A stretch of 64,000 bases of DNA from Chryseomicrobium aureum (GTDB lineage: Bacteria > Bacillota > Bacilli > Bacillales_A > Planococcaceae), in the NCBI RefSeq assembly GCF_016909155.1, contig NZ_JAFBFG010000005.1:51093-115092 (forward strand). Direction: 5' to 3'. The translations under genes and the position numbers were made by a program. A model generated the notes under the pieces. The model had not been told where the DNA came from. It made no database searches and was given only the letters and a program-made list of their open reading frames with translations. This document shows positions 1-8,744 of the stretch, piece after piece. Each line of letters begins with the position of its first letter. Position 1 is the stretch's first letter.

Positions 1-80
1 CGTCTTTCGAGAATATAGCGCCGAACTTGTTCTTCTGGCATACCGAGGTAAGCGGCTGTTTCTTCAAGAGTCCTATACAT
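1..80 (-). CDS. N-terminus of a small helix-turn-helix (excisionase/MerR-like) protein, cut by the window edge
   Basis: The reverse strand opens at 80 with ATG behind a strong AAGGAGG site (90-96), giving MYRTLEETAAYLGMPEEQVR and a few more residues before the edge. The pattern of a short helix, then AAYLGMPEEQVRRYI, is that of an excisionase/MerR-type winged helix. Only 26 residues are visible, so its role is unknown. It is divergent from the EamA exporter. Confidence 0.6.
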   Translation of the reverse strand, partial: MYRTLEETAAYLGMPEEQVRRYILER

Positions 81-144
81 TTTTAGGTGACCTCCTTGTA
101 TACTGAATAGATAGAGTGATTACTAGCTGCAAGGAGCGATTTCA

Positions 145-1032
145 TTGTCTAGTTTACCATACCTACTTGTTTTACTTGGCGCAATCTTATGGGGAACGAC
201 GGGAACTGCGCAAACATTTTTACCTGAAGATGCGCATCCATTTGTTGTTGCGGCAGCACGTTCTGCAATTGGGGGATTTGCTTTGTTGATTCCGCTCGTC
301 GTGATGCGGAAAATTGATTTTCGGAATTGGTCGTGGAAAGAAACAATTCTCGCAGCGCTTTGTATCGGTCTCTTTCAAATGCTGTTCTTTAGCAGTGTTA
401 AACTCACTGGTGTTGCGATTGCGAGTGTAGTTGCAATCGGGAGTGCGCCCGTGTTCTCGGGTCTTGTCGAGTGGTTCATCTTTAAACAAAGACCGACTCG
501 TATCTGGATGGTGTCGACATTGTTTGCACTTGTCGGATGCGGTTTTTTGTTCTTAAATTCTGGTGCAGTCACCGTAAATCCAGTGGGCGTGATGCTCTCT
601 CTTGGAGCCGGAATCGTGTTTGCAATCTACACGATGTCGAGCAAAGTACTTGTTGCGAAACAAGATGCCATGTCAGCAGTCGCCATGACATTTAGCGTCG
701 CGGCTATTTTGTTGAGTCCATTCTACGTAGTGAATGGAGCAGCGTGGACCGTTGAACCTACAAATGCAGGGATTCTTCTGTATCTTGGGATTGGCACGAC
801 GACTATTGCCTATGTGTTTTACACGACAGGTCTGAAAAAGATTCCGTCGAGTTCCGCACTTACATTGTCCCTTGCTGAACCGACGACTGCCGCTGTGCTA
901 GGAGTGTTAGTTGTTGGAGAAATCTTTACATGGAATTCATGGGTGGGGATTGTTCTTCTTCTCGGAAGTATTGTTGTTCTAACTATAGGTGCGAGGTACC
1001 AACGTCCACTAAAAAACCCTGAGGCTGTTTAA
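145..1032 (+). CDS. EamA/DMT-family membrane exporter
   Basis: The 295-residue protein is hydrophobic throughout, with about ten membrane segments arranged as two EamA repeats (roughly residues 5-140 and 150-280). Members of this drug/metabolite transporter family export amino acids, metabolites or drugs; the substrate cannot be read from sequence. The start is TTG at 145, chosen because AAGGAG lies 8 bases upstream (131-136). A terminator overlaps the stop codon. It stands alone, divergent from the partial HTH gene. Confidence 0.88.
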   Translation: MSSLPYLLVLLGAILWGTTGTAQTFLPEDAHPFVVAAARSAIGGFALLIPLVVMRKIDFRNWSWKETILAALCIGLFQMLFFSSVKLTGVAIASVVAIGSAPVFSGLVEWFIFKQRPTRIWMVSTLFALVGCGFLFLNSGAVTVNPVGVMLSLGAGIVFAIYTMSSKVLVAKQDAMSAVAMTFSVAAILLSPFYVVNGAAWTVEPTNAGILLYLGIGTTTIAYVFYTTGLKKIPSSSALTLSLAEPTTAAVLGVLVVGEIFTWNSWVGIVLLLGSIVVLTIGARYQRPLKNPEAV

Positions 1033-1051
1033 GTGCTCAGGGCTTTTTTTT
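1017..1051 (+). terminator. Intrinsic terminator of the EamA gene
   Basis: CCCTGAG (1017-1023) pairs with CTCAGGG (1036-1042), followed by a run of T. The stem encloses the stop codon at 1030-1032. Confidence 0.85.
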
Positions 1052-1066
1052 GTCTTATAGCGTTTG

Positions 1067-1178
1067 TTCACCAATTGTGTCGGGAGATTCGCAGTCTAAT
1101 GCTTGCCGTTCACCAATTGTGTCGGGAGATTCGCAGTCTAATGCTTGCCGTTCACCAATTGTGTCGGGAGATTCGCAG
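1067..1178. repeat. Intergenic 21-bp-period array, 42-bp double unit, 2.7 copies
   Basis: Perfect copies of a 42-bp unit start at 1067, 1109 and 1151, the last one partial. Each is two 21-mers, one starting TTCACCAATTGTGTCGG and one starting TTCGCAGTCTAATGC. It lies between the EamA terminator and the 3' end of the convergent LytTR gene. A frame is open across it, but I see no ribosome binding site. The 20-bp core at 1072-1091 recurs inverted at 21670-21689. Confidence 0.95.
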
Positions 1179-1200
1179 GAAGGTGATGTTATGGAAACTA

Positions 1201-1542
1201 TTACATCCCTAAAATCCGCTTCACGTCCGCTAAATACGACTGGCCCACGGGCAACTCGCTGCCATCTTCAAGTACCATGATGAGATTCGAGGCGAGGTCC
1301 CGCGTGATTCGATCGACCGCTACTAGATTTACAATAAACGACCGGTGGATCCGGACAAAATCTTCTGGCAGTCGTCGCTCGAGCTCCTTCAGCGGATGTG
1401 TGACAGAATAGGCTTCCCCGTCTGCGTACACCCACGTCTTCTTATGTAAACTCTCCACGTGTGTTATAGAAGAAAGGCGCAAAGGCTTCCAATCCTCCTC
1501 TTGTCGAACCGTTAAAAAGCGAGTTGCAGTGAGCTGTTCCAT
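1201..1542 (-). CDS. LytTR-domain DNA-binding regulator (stand-alone)
   Basis: A 113-residue protein consisting almost wholly of a LytTR domain: VESLHKKTWVYADGEAYSVT, then LEERLP-type (here LERRLPEDFVRIHRSFIVNL) and a C-terminal SYLADVKRILGM. There is no receiver or membrane domain, so it is a minimal LytTR regulator. The start at 1542 is preferred over upstream in-frame ATGs because AAAGGAGGAACACA precedes it; the extension would run through the promoter region. It is divergent from aceA, and three GTTTATC motifs at exact 21-bp spacing lie just upstream. LytTR proteins bind direct repeats of about this period, so autoregulation, and possibly control of aceA, is plausible. Confidence 0.85.
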   Translation of the reverse strand: MEQLTATRFLTVRQEEDWKPLRLSSITHVESLHKKTWVYADGEAYSVTHPLKELERRLPEDFVRIHRSFIVNLVAVDRITRDLASNLIMVLEDGSELPVGQSYLADVKRILGM

Positions 1543-1565
1543 TGTGTTCCTCCTTTGATTTTCAA

Positions 1566-1614
1566 GTTTATCGCGAAAAAAAGTGGGTTTATCCAAAAAT
1601 TTCAGCGGTTTATC
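1566..1614. promoter_or_regulatory. Three GTTTATC direct repeats at 21-bp spacing: candidate LytTR operator
   Basis: GTTTATC occurs at 1566-1572, 1587-1593 and 1608-1614, exactly 21 bp apart, in the gap between the LytTR gene and aceA. Known LytTR proteins (AgrA, ComE) bind about 9-bp direct repeats with 20-22 bp periodicity. The same period also marks the intergenic arrays elsewhere in this window, so it could instead be a short array of that kind. Confidence 0.5.
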
Positions 1615-1710
1615 AAAAAGCCGTGTCATTTTGAATTATCTGTTATATATTAATTTACAAGAACTATAACTGTTATGCAACAGAAACTTACGCGAAGGGT
1701 GAGATACAGG

Positions 1711-2994
1711 ATGATGACACGACAAGAGCAGGTTGAACAACTACGTAAAGAATGGAACGAAAATGAACGTTGGCAAGGAATTGAACGTCCATATTCTCCG
1801 GAAGAGGTTGTAAAGCTACGCGGTTCGGTTGTAGTAGAGCAGACGCTGGCACGACGTGGAGCAGATCGACTTTGGAACTCACTTCATACAGAAGATTTTA
1901 TTAACGCGCTGGGTGCACTTACTGGGAACCAAGCCGTTCAACAAGTGAAAGCAGGCTTGCAAGCTATCTATTTAAGCGGATGGCAGGTAGCAGCAGATGC
2001 AAACCTTTCCGGTCAAATGTATCCAGACCAGAGCTTGTACCCGGCAAACTCAGTCCCAGCAGTGGTGAAGCGGATCAACCAAGCACTACAGCGCGCGGAT
2101 CAAATTGATCATGCAGAAGGACGCGAAGATGGATTTGACTGGTTTGCACCAATCGTTGCAGATGCAGAAGCAGGATTTGGCGGACCACTGAACGTATTCG
2201 AATTGATTAAAGGGATGATTGAAGCCGGAGCAGCGGGCGTCCACTTAGAAGATCAACTCGCTTCAGAGAAAAAATGTGGACACTTGGGCGGGAAAGTTCT
2301 TCTCCCAACACAGAATGCTATCCGCAACTTAGTGGCAGCTCGACTAGCAGCAGACGTACTAGACGTTCCAACCTTGATCGTAGCACGCACAGATGCAGAT
2401 GCAGCGGACATGGTGACAAGTGATATCGATGAGCGCGATCACGCATTCATTACAGGCGAGCGTACACCAGAAGGATTCTTCAAAACAAACCCTGGTATCG
2501 AACAAGCCATTGCACGTGGACTTGCGTACGCTCCGTATGCAGACCTTGTCTGGTGTGAAACGTCTCACCCGAGTTTAGAAGAAGCGAAACAATTCGCAGA
2601 TGCCATTCACGCGCAGTTCCCAGGAAAGATGCTCGCGTATAACTGTTCACCATCCTTTAACTGGGAAGCAAACCTAGACCAGGAGACAATTGCGAAATAC
2701 CAAGTCGAACTTGGCAAGATGGGCTACAAGTTCCAGTTCGTGACACTTGCAGGTTTCCATAGCTTGAACCACGGTATGTTCGAACTAGCACATGCTTACA
2801 AAACAGAAGGAATGGCTGCTTACTCTCGCTTGCAACAAGCTGAATTTGATTCAGAAGTAAAAGGATACACAGCGACGAAGCACCAACGCGAAGTTGGAAC
2901 AGGATACTTTGATGAAGTATCACAGATCGTTTCAGGTGGTATGTCATCGACAACCGCAATGAAAGGCTCAACAGAAGTCGCGCAATTTGCGTGA
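1711..2994 (+). CDS. aceA: Isocitrate lyase
   Basis: Cleaves isocitrate to glyoxylate and succinate, the first step of the glyoxylate shunt that allows growth on acetate or fatty acids. The 427-residue length is normal for Bacillales AceA. The catalytic loop KKCGHLGG is intact (Cys about 189), as are the [10 protein letters not shown] substrate/metal motif and the C-terminal [13 protein letters not shown] block. I chose ATG 1711 (1714 is equally possible) because AAGGGTGAG lies just upstream; the ATG at 1675 lacks a site. It is the first gene of the operon with aceB, 20 bases from the aceB start. Confidence 0.95.
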   Translation: MMTRQEQVEQLRKEWNENERWQGIERPYSPEEVVKLRGSVVVEQTLARRGADRLWNSLHTEDFINALGALTGNQAVQQVKAGLQAIYLSGWQVAADANLSGQMYPDQSLYPANSVPAVVKRINQALQRADQIDHAEGREDGFDWFAPIVADAEAGFGGPLNVFELIKGMIEAGAAGVHLEDQLASEKKCGHLGGKVLLPTQNAIRNLVAARLAADVLDVPTLIVARTDADAADMVTSDIDERDHAFITGERTPEGFFKTNPGIEQAIARGLAYAPYADLVWCETSHPSLEEAKQFADAIHAQFPGKMLAYNCSPSFNWEANLDQETIAKYQVELGKMGYKFQFVTLAGFHSLNHGMFELAHAYKTEGMAAYSRLQQAEFDSEVKGYTATKHQREVGTGYFDEVSQIVSGGMSSTTAMKGSTEVAQFA

Positions 2995-3014
2995 TTCGGG
3001 AAGGAGGGAAACTG

Positions 3015-4640
3015 ATGACGCAACTGACTACTTCGATTGCAATCAAAGCGCCTCAGGATGAAGCCGTCCGCCAGGTGCTGACACCGGAAGCCCTGCAGTT
3101 TCTAGAAGGACTCCACCGGACATTCAATGCACGTCGAAAAGAGCTTTTAGAGGCACGTGAAGTGCGTCAAAAAGAACTAGACTCAGGTAGCAAGCTCGAC
3201 TTTTTACCAGAGACGAAAGAGATTCGGGAAGGCGACTGGACGGTCGCCGAACTCCCGAAAGATTTACAAGACCGCCGTGTGGAAATCACGGGACCTGTTG
3301 ACCGGAAGATGGTTATCAATGCCTTGAACTCAGGGGCAAAACTATTCATGGCTTGTTTCGAAGATGCGACAGCACCGACGTGGCATAACATGATCCATGG
3401 TCAGATTAATATGTACGATGCGATTCGGAAGACAATTTCCTACACGCAGCCTGGGACTGGCAAGACCTACGCATTAAACGATGAGGTCGCAGTATTACAA
3501 ATTCGCCCCCGTGGGTGGCATTTGCTAGAGAAGCATGTAGAAGTAGACGGAGAGCCTATGTCAGGGGGACTATTCGATTTCGGACTCTACTTTTTCCACA
3601 ACGCCAAAGAACTGTTGGCCCGAGGAAGTGGCCCGTATTTCTATCTACCGAAGCTCGAGCATCATTTAGAAGCGCGTTTATGGAATGACGTGTTTAGATA
3701 TGCACAAGATACACTTGGGGTTCCCCAAGGCTCGATTCGTGCAACGGTGCTGATCGAGACGATACCTGCAGCTTTCCAAATGGACGAGATCTTGTACGAA
3801 TTACGTGACCATTCAGCAGGTCTCAACTGTGGGCGTTGGGATTATATCTTCAGCTACATTAAACGTCTGCGGAATCAACCGGACGTTATCTTGCCGGATC
3901 GTGGTCAAGTCACGATGACCTCACCATTCATGCGCGCGTATACATTACTTGCCATTAAGACGTGCCATAAACGTAATGCGCCGGCAATGGGTGGGATGGC
4001 TGCTCAAATTCCGATTAAAGGAGACGAAGCAGCAAACGCGGCGGCATTTGATAAAGTACGAGAAGACAAACGCCGTGAAGTGACGGATGGGCATGACGGC
4101 ACATGGGTTGCACACCCAGCGTTAGTTGCCGTGGCAATCGATGAGTTCAACGAGCATATGCCAGAGCCGAATCAGATTTTGCGAAAGCGAGACGATGTAA
4201 CTGTAACGGCTGAAGACTTAGTGGAAGTATTGAAGGGCACTATCACAGAAAATGGTTTACGTGTGAACTGCTCAGTAGGTGTCCAGTACATCGCTTCATG
4301 GTTACGAGGGAACGGAGCAGCACCTATCAATCACTTGATGGAAGACGCTGCAACAGCCGAAATCTCTCGCACCCAAGTCTGGCAATGGATTCGCCATCCG
4401 GAAGGGAAGGTAGAGGATGGTCGTAAAATTACAGCTGACCTTGTAGACCAGGTCCTCGAGGAAGAATTGCACAAGCTACAAGAGCAATTTGGAAACGATG
4501 TATATGCCAACGGACGATTTGAAGAGGCTGCTAGTCTCTTTAGACGATTAGTTCTAAACGATGAGTTTATCGAGTTTCTCACAGTACCTGGCTATGACCA
4601 GTTGGAGGAGGTGACTGACCATGAATCAACCGAATCGTGA
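3015..4640 (+). CDS. aceB: Malate synthase A
   Basis: Condenses glyoxylate with acetyl-CoA to malate, the second glyoxylate-shunt step, in the cytosol. The 541 residues match the A isoform. The family signature [17 protein letters not shown] appears here as [20 protein letters not shown], with catalytic-site sequence [18 protein letters not shown] before it. Start ATG 3015 follows GGAGGGAAACTG; the longer reading back to 2991 overlaps the aceA stop without a site. It follows aceA directly and its 3' end overlaps the zinc-ribbon gene by 20 bases. The order aceA-aceB is the reverse of the enterobacterial operon. Confidence 0.95.
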   Translation: MTQLTTSIAIKAPQDEAVRQVLTPEALQFLEGLHRTFNARRKELLEAREVRQKELDSGSKLDFLPETKEIREGDWTVAELPKDLQDRRVEITGPVDRKMVINALNSGAKLFMACFEDATAPTWHNMIHGQINMYDAIRKTISYTQPGTGKTYALNDEVAVLQIRPRGWHLLEKHVEVDGEPMSGGLFDFGLYFFHNAKELLARGSGPYFYLPKLEHHLEARLWNDVFRYAQDTLGVPQGSIRATVLIETIPAAFQMDEILYELRDHSAGLNCGRWDYIFSYIKRLRNQPDVILPDRGQVTMTSPFMRAYTLLAIKTCHKRNAPAMGGMAAQIPIKGDEAANAAAFDKVREDKRREVTDGHDGTWVAHPALVAVAIDEFNEHMPEPNQILRKRDDVTVTAEDLVEVLKGTITENGLRVNCSVGVQYIASWLRGNGAAPINHLMEDAATAEISRTQVWQWIRHPEGKVEDGRKITADLVDQVLEEELHKLQEQFGNDVYANGRFEEAASLFRRLVLNDEFIEFLTVPGYDQLEEVTDHESTES

Positions 4641-4743
4641 AGCGAACCCAAAAGTATGCCGCGAGTGTGGCACTGTCATTCGTGAGCAAGTCGAGTCTCA
4701 ACTATTTGAATGTGAGCGTTGCTTGAACAACCAACCGGAATAA
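4621..4743 (+). CDS. Small zinc-ribbon protein (YhfH-like), translationally coupled to aceB
   Basis: A 40-residue protein, [20 protein letters not shown] and so on, with two CxxC pairs (CREC and CERC) that should hold one zinc ion. Its ATG lies inside the last codons of aceB behind a very strong GGAGGAGGTGA site, and a terminator follows at once, so it is the third gene of the shunt operon. It resembles the YhfH group of tiny zinc ribbons, whose function is unknown. The overlap, site and cysteines make it convincing despite its size. Confidence 0.8.
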   Translation: MNQPNREANPKVCRECGTVIREQVESQLFECERCLNNQPE

Positions 4744-4752
4744 CTTAGAGTG

Positions 4753-4782
4753 CCCCTTCTGCTTCGGCAGAAGGGGTTTTTT
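4753..4782 (+). terminator. Terminator of the aceA-aceB operon
   Basis: A perfect 10-bp stem CCCCTTCTGC / GCAGAAGGGG with a TTCG tetraloop, then six T. Confidence 0.95.
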
Positions 4783-4814
4783 CTAAGGAAGGCCGAGTTT
4801 AGTTTCCATAAAAT

Positions 4815-4913
4815 CATTTGGGGCGTTAAAGAAGGAAGTACGGTCTTTAATGAGGGAAGTACGGGCGTTAAGTGCTGCATTTGGGGCGTTAAAGAAGGAA
4901 GTACGGGCGTTAA
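4815..4913. repeat. Intergenic 21-bp-period array, five units
   Basis: CGTTAA/CTTTAA occurs at 4824, 4845, 4866, 4887 and 4908, each exactly 21 bp apart. Between them sits GGAAGTACGG. A 29-bp stretch at 4815-4843 is repeated exactly at 4878-4906. It lies between the shunt-operon terminator and the DUF421 gene; a frame stays open through it into that gene, but the real start is downstream. Confidence 0.93.
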
Positions 4914-4974
4914 TTCAAGTTTACAGTCTAACGCCGATTACTTCCGCTCATACTATCCACAAGAGGTGATCCCC

Positions 4975-5676
4975 ATGTGGACCGAAGACATCAACGCACT
5001 TGAAATGATCCTGCGTACCACCGTAACGTTTATAGCTCTACTTCTACTCACCCGCTTTCTAGGAAAAGAACAACTTAGCCAGCTCACTATGTTCAACTAT
5101 ATTACCGGCATCACCATCGGATCCATTGCTGCCGATTTGGCCGGGCAAGCAGAGACACCATTCATCGACGGTATGATTTCACTCATCATCTGGACGCTGC
5201 TCACACTTCTCGTTAGTTGGATCTCTTTAAAATCCATGCGTGCAAAAACCTTACTAAATGATGAACCATCCGTTGTCATTCGAAAAGGAAAAATTCTGCA
5301 TCGTGAACTGAAAGCCAGTCGTCTTCCGGTAGAAGATTTGAAGATGCTGCTCCGCCTTCAAGGAATTTTCTCCATTACAGAAGTCGAGCACGCCATCCTT
5401 GAAACAAATGGAGAACTGAGTGTCTACAAAAAATCGGCGAACCAACCCGCCACCAAAAAGGATATGCAGTTGCCGACGAAACCGACATATTATATTCCCA
5501 CTCAACTCATCACGGACGGGGTGATCATTGAACGTAATTTAGTGGAACTTGGTCTTTCGAAAGGCTGGCTTTTGAAAGAACTCAAAAAAGCGGGGTACCA
5601 AGAACCCGATCAAATATTCTATGCGGAACTTCAAGAGAACGGTAAACTCTATATCGACAGTGGCAATGACGAGTAA
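4975..5676 (+). CDS. DUF421 (YetF/YdfS-type) membrane protein
   Basis: A 233-residue protein with two or three N-terminal membrane helices (about residues 10-30, 38-58, 65-85), then the DUF421 cytoplasmic domain with EPSVVIRKGKI and LKASRLPVEDLKMLLRLQGI. DUF421 proteins are common in spore-forming and related Bacillales; their biochemical role is not established. Start ATG 4975 follows AGAGGTGATCCCC; an open frame extends upstream through the 21-bp array but has no site of its own. Single gene with its own terminator. Confidence 0.88.
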   Translation: MWTEDINALEMILRTTVTFIALLLLTRFLGKEQLSQLTMFNYITGITIGSIAADLAGQAETPFIDGMISLIIWTLLTLLVSWISLKSMRAKTLLNDEPSVVIRKGKILHRELKASRLPVEDLKMLLRLQGIFSITEVEHAILETNGELSVYKKSANQPATKKDMQLPTKPTYYIPTQLITDGVIIERNLVELGLSKGWLLKELKKAGYQEPDQIFYAELQENGKLYIDSGNDE

Positions 5677-5704
5677 TCTCTTCGCAAACGCGAGGGGATT
5701 TTTT
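5677..5704 (+). terminator. Terminator after the DUF421 gene
   Basis: TCTCTTCGC pairs with GCGAGGGGA (two G-U pairs), loop AAAC, then six T. Confidence 0.7.
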
Positions 5705-5708
5705 GATT

Positions 5709-5765
5709 TCTTAAGAATTTCTTCAGAAATCTCCCCCTTACTTGTTAAGAATTGAGAGGTACAAT
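5709..5765 (+). promoter_or_regulatory. Autoregulatory promoter: OmpR-type operator plus -10 box
   Basis: TTAAGAA-tttc-TTCAGAA (7-bp half sites, 11-bp period) at 5711-5728 within a 21-bp block 5709-5729, then 15 bases, a third half site TTAAGAA (5745-5751), 8 bases, and -10 TACAAT (5760-5765). The same parts with the same spacings stand upstream of the ABC operon at 36943-36999. An 11-bp direct repeat is typical of OmpR/PhoB regulators. Confidence 0.8.
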
Positions 5766-5793
5766 AGAAATAGATGGAAGGAGGCGGTCGAAC

Positions 5794-6486
5794 ATGACAC
5801 CATTTACAGTACTCGTCACAGATGATGACCAAGAAATTCGAGATGGGATTGAAATCTATTTAAAAAATGAAGGGTACCAGGTGCTAAAGGCCGCTAACGG
5901 ACTAGAAGCACTTGCACTATTAGAACAACAGGAAGTTCACTTGATGATTATGGATATTATGATGCCTCAGATGGACGGAATCCAAGCGACATTTAAAGCG
6001 CGGGAAACACAAAACATCCCCATCATCATGCTCTCTGCAAAATCAGAGGATACCGATAAGATTCACGGCTTATCCGTTGGTGCAGACGATTACGTAACAA
6101 AGCCATTCCACCCGATGGAGCTCGTTGCTCGCGTGAAATCACAGCTACGTCGGTACACAAAGCTGGGGACCTATGAAGGTTTGCAGTCGGTAATTGAGAA
6201 AGATGGTTTAGTGTTAAACCAAGAGTCGAAAGAAGTCACGCTCGAGGGAGAACCCCTAAAGTTGACACCAACGGAGTTCAAAATCACGGAGCTGTTCATG
6301 CGTAACCAAGGGCGTGTGTTCTCGATTCCGGAAATCTATGAACGTGTGTGGCAAGAGCCTGCGTACAATGCAGAGAACATTGTGGCGGTACATATTCGAA
6401 AGATACGTGAAAAAATGGAAGCGGATCCGAAAAATCCGCGCTATATAAAGGTGGTGTGGGGCGTTGGCTACAAGATGGACAAGTAA
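5794..6486 (+). CDS. OmpR/PhoB-family response regulator
   Basis: A 230-residue regulator: receiver domain (1-120) with acidic pocket DDD at 10-12, phospho-acceptor D54 in IMDIMMPQMDG, and K103 in TKPF; C-terminal winged helix (about 135-230) with LTPTEFKITELFMRNQGRVF and the terminal VVWGVGYKMDK. Start ATG 5794 follows GGAAGGAGGCGG; the earlier start at 5752 precedes the promoter -10 box. It is the first gene of an operon with a small membrane protein, the sensor kinase and a lipoprotein. The operator shared with the MacB-type ABC operon (34940-36914) predicts that operon as its target. Confidence 0.93.
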   Translation: MTPFTVLVTDDDQEIRDGIEIYLKNEGYQVLKAANGLEALALLEQQEVHLMIMDIMMPQMDGIQATFKARETQNIPIIMLSAKSEDTDKIHGLSVGADDYVTKPFHPMELVARVKSQLRRYTKLGTYEGLQSVIEKDGLVLNQESKEVTLEGEPLKLTPTEFKITELFMRNQGRVFSIPEIYERVWQEPAYNAENIVAVHIRKIREKMEADPKNPRYIKVVWGVGYKMDK

Positions 6487-6631
6487 ATGGGAGACGATTC
6501 TTTCGGTAGTTGTCATGTTAATCGGCCTCGCCACCATTGGCTATTGTGCGTACTGCTTCACACAAGCGGCGGAGACATCGAGCTGGCTTGCTCAGTTGAA
6601 GCGTTTTATTGATCGAGGGGGATTAGGATGA
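6464..6631 (+). CDS. Small single-pass membrane protein between regulator and kinase
   Basis: Reading from TTG 6464 gives 55 residues: a basic start, WETILSVVVMLIGLATIGYC as membrane helix, then an amphipathic tail ending FIDRGGLG. AAGGTGG lies 8 bases upstream. The gene overlaps the end of the regulator by 23 bases and the kinase start by four (ATGA), the normal layout for coupled translation. I do not recognise the family. Because it sits in the two-component operon, an accessory role in sensing is a reasonable guess. Without it, 141 bases between regulator and kinase would be unexplained. Confidence 0.6.
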   Translation: MATRWTSKWETILSVVVMLIGLATIGYCAYCFTQAAETSSWLAQLKRFIDRGGLG

Positions 6632-8742
6632 AAAAAGAACGACATTTGGGGAAATGGATCACGGTGGGAGTGCTCATCACACTGATTTTGACGACCCTGC
6701 TCACTTGGACAGGAAACCGTCATGAGTTTTTGAACGACTTTCAAGATACAGATAGTTTTCACGGCACTATTGATTATGAAATCTTGGAGCGGTTGGGAGC
6801 TCTTTTAGTAGAACCCTTAACAGAAGAAGAGTTGTTAACAATGTACTCTGTTTCTTCTGGAGACATCGAAGAATATCGATTTCGCTATGGAAATCTAAAT
6901 ACACAAATTCAAAGTATCATGGACCAATATGAGCCTGTGGAAGGACAAGAACTTGGTCCAGAGTTACAAGAAGAGCGCGACGCGAAAATTGCGGATATCC
7001 GTAAAAACTTTAGTGATGATGACTATGTGAGCGAGAAGTTGGAGGCAGAGTGGGAACGAGATGTAGCAACATACTTGGCGAATCTTAAAGTTGCGCAGCG
7101 CAACTATTTGTCGAACTATCCTGGCATTGGTTACTCTTTGACAAACAATGAGACAGGTGAGACCTTTGATCGAGAAGGTTCAGCTGGCGTTAAGTTTACG
7201 TATGGTAGTGATGGTAGATGGCTACAAATGTCTCGCTTTGATAATTACGGGGAAAACACAGTATCTCTCAATGAAAAAGTGGATACAATCTATGCAAATT
7301 ATAGCGGAACAGTTACGATTCCAAATGCATTTGTTGGCCAACCATTACAGCAGTACAAGGTTCGCCAAACATTGTTTTGGGTTCTCACTGTTCTGGGGTT
7401 ACTTTCCTTATTAGGGGGAGTGATTGCCTGGAGAAAATGGAAGCAAGATCTACTAGCAAGTTCATTGGTGTCAGATTTAAATTCGAAACCGCAAGAAGTC
7501 CGAGCGTTATTCGCAGGAGCTACAATGTGGCTAGGCTACTCTATTACAGAAATGATTGCTAGAGGTTTAGCTTATTCTAGTTCGTATCAAACCATCCCGA
7601 TTCTTGAATTTGGGTTTGCTGTACTCTTTTTTACTGTATTTATGATTTTGTTAATCAGTATTACGCAAACAATAGACGACTATTCATATGAAACTTCACT
7701 GCTGAAAAGAGTGGTTGAAGGCTTAAAAGGTTTATTTCTAAACCGAAGTCTTGCTTGGCAAGCCATCATTATCTTGGTCATTGTCTTCTTCTGGGGATTT
7801 GGAACAGTATTGTCTGGTATAGTCGGCGGATTGATTCTCGTTTGGATTCCTGCTACGGTATTCATCGGGATTCCAGCGCTTTACTTCCTATTTAGTCGAA
7901 TTGCTTACTTGAATCGAACAATGGTGCAAACGGCTCGATTAAGCGATGGTGTGGTGAATGAGCCATTTGAAATCAAGGGGCGTTCCCGATTAACAGAGCA
8001 TGCAAAAGTGCTGAATGGCTTGCGCGACCAACTAGTGACGTCACAGTCGTCTCAAGTGAAGAGCGAACGATTAAAGTCCGAGCTGATTACAAACGTGAGT
8101 CATGATTTACGTACACCATTGACTTCTATCATTACGTATACAGATTTACTGAAGAATCCAGAGTTAACTGCTGAACAGCGTGAGCAGTATGTAGGTGTTC
8201 TGGAACGGAAATCCGCGCGTTTGAAAACATTAATTGAAGATCTATTCGATGTGTCGAAAATGGCTTCCGGCAATATCGAATTGCACAAAACAAAAGTCGA
8301 TGTCGCTTCCTTACTGCAGCAAGCCATTGCGGAGCAGCAGGAAGCACTGGATAAACAAAATCTAGATGTACGTGTCAGCATCGCTTCTCAGCCGGTACAT
8401 GCATATATGGATGGACAGAAAGTATGGCGCGTGTTTGATAATTTACTTCTAAACATCAGCAAATATTCAATGCCTGGAACGCGCGTATACGTGGCGTTAC
8501 AAGAAACACCAACGCACGCCGTCGTCACTTTCAAAAACATTTCGCAATATGAGTTAGGGGACGATACGGCAGAACTAACGGAACGGTTTAAACGAGGAGA
8601 TCAAGCGCGTCACACAGAAGGATCTGGTTTAGGTCTTGCTATTGCGCAATCGATTGTGACGTTGCATAACGGTGAGTTTGATCTGAGCTTGGACGGAGAT
8701 TTGTTCAAAGTGACGATTCTGCTTCCTAAAGGGGCGATGTAG
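6628..8742 (+). CDS. Multi-pass sensor histidine kinase
   Basis: A 704-residue kinase with one membrane helix near residues 11-28, a roughly 215-residue external domain, about five further membrane helices (245-440), then a HisKA domain with H492 in NVSHDLRTPLTS, an N box (FDNLLLNISKYS) and G box (GSGLGLAIAQSIV). The large external domain plus the extra membrane block suggests it senses an envelope ligand or a membrane-partner protein. It autophosphorylates and passes phosphate to the regulator at 5794. Overlap with the small membrane gene and a 2-base gap to the lipoprotein show one operon. Confidence 0.93.
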   Translation: MKKERHLGKWITVGVLITLILTTLLTWTGNRHEFLNDFQDTDSFHGTIDYEILERLGALLVEPLTEEELLTMYSVSSGDIEEYRFRYGNLNTQIQSIMDQYEPVEGQELGPELQEERDAKIADIRKNFSDDDYVSEKLEAEWERDVATYLANLKVAQRNYLSNYPGIGYSLTNNETGETFDREGSAGVKFTYGSDGRWLQMSRFDNYGENTVSLNEKVDTIYANYSGTVTIPNAFVGQPLQQYKVRQTLFWVLTVLGLLSLLGGVIAWRKWKQDLLASSLVSDLNSKPQEVRALFAGATMWLGYSITEMIARGLAYSSSYQTIPILEFGFAVLFFTVFMILLISITQTIDDYSYETSLLKRVVEGLKGLFLNRSLAWQAIIILVIVFFWGFGTVLSGIVGGLILVWIPATVFIGIPALYFLFSRIAYLNRTMVQTARLSDGVVNEPFEIKGRSRLTEHAKVLNGLRDQLVTSQSSQVKSERLKSELITNVSHDLRTPLTSIITYTDLLKNPELTAEQREQYVGVLERKSARLKTLIEDLFDVSKMASGNIELHKTKVDVASLLQQAIAEQQEALDKQNLDVRVSIASQPVHAYMDGQKVWRVFDNLLLNISKYSMPGTRVYVALQETPTHAVVTFKNISQYELGDDTAELTERFKRGDQARHTEGSGLGLAIAQSIVTLHNGEFDLSLDGDLFKVTILLPKGAM

Positions 8743-8744
8743 GT

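Noticed and set aside
1050..1280. 76-codon open frame across the 1067 array
   Set aside because: It is only the 42-bp repeat read in a frame without stops; no ribosome binding site, and it runs into the LytTR gene on the other strand.
4750..4974. N-terminal extension of the DUF421 protein through the 4815 array
   Set aside because: ATG 4975 has its own ribosome site and gives the family's normal start; the extension begins at the previous terminator.
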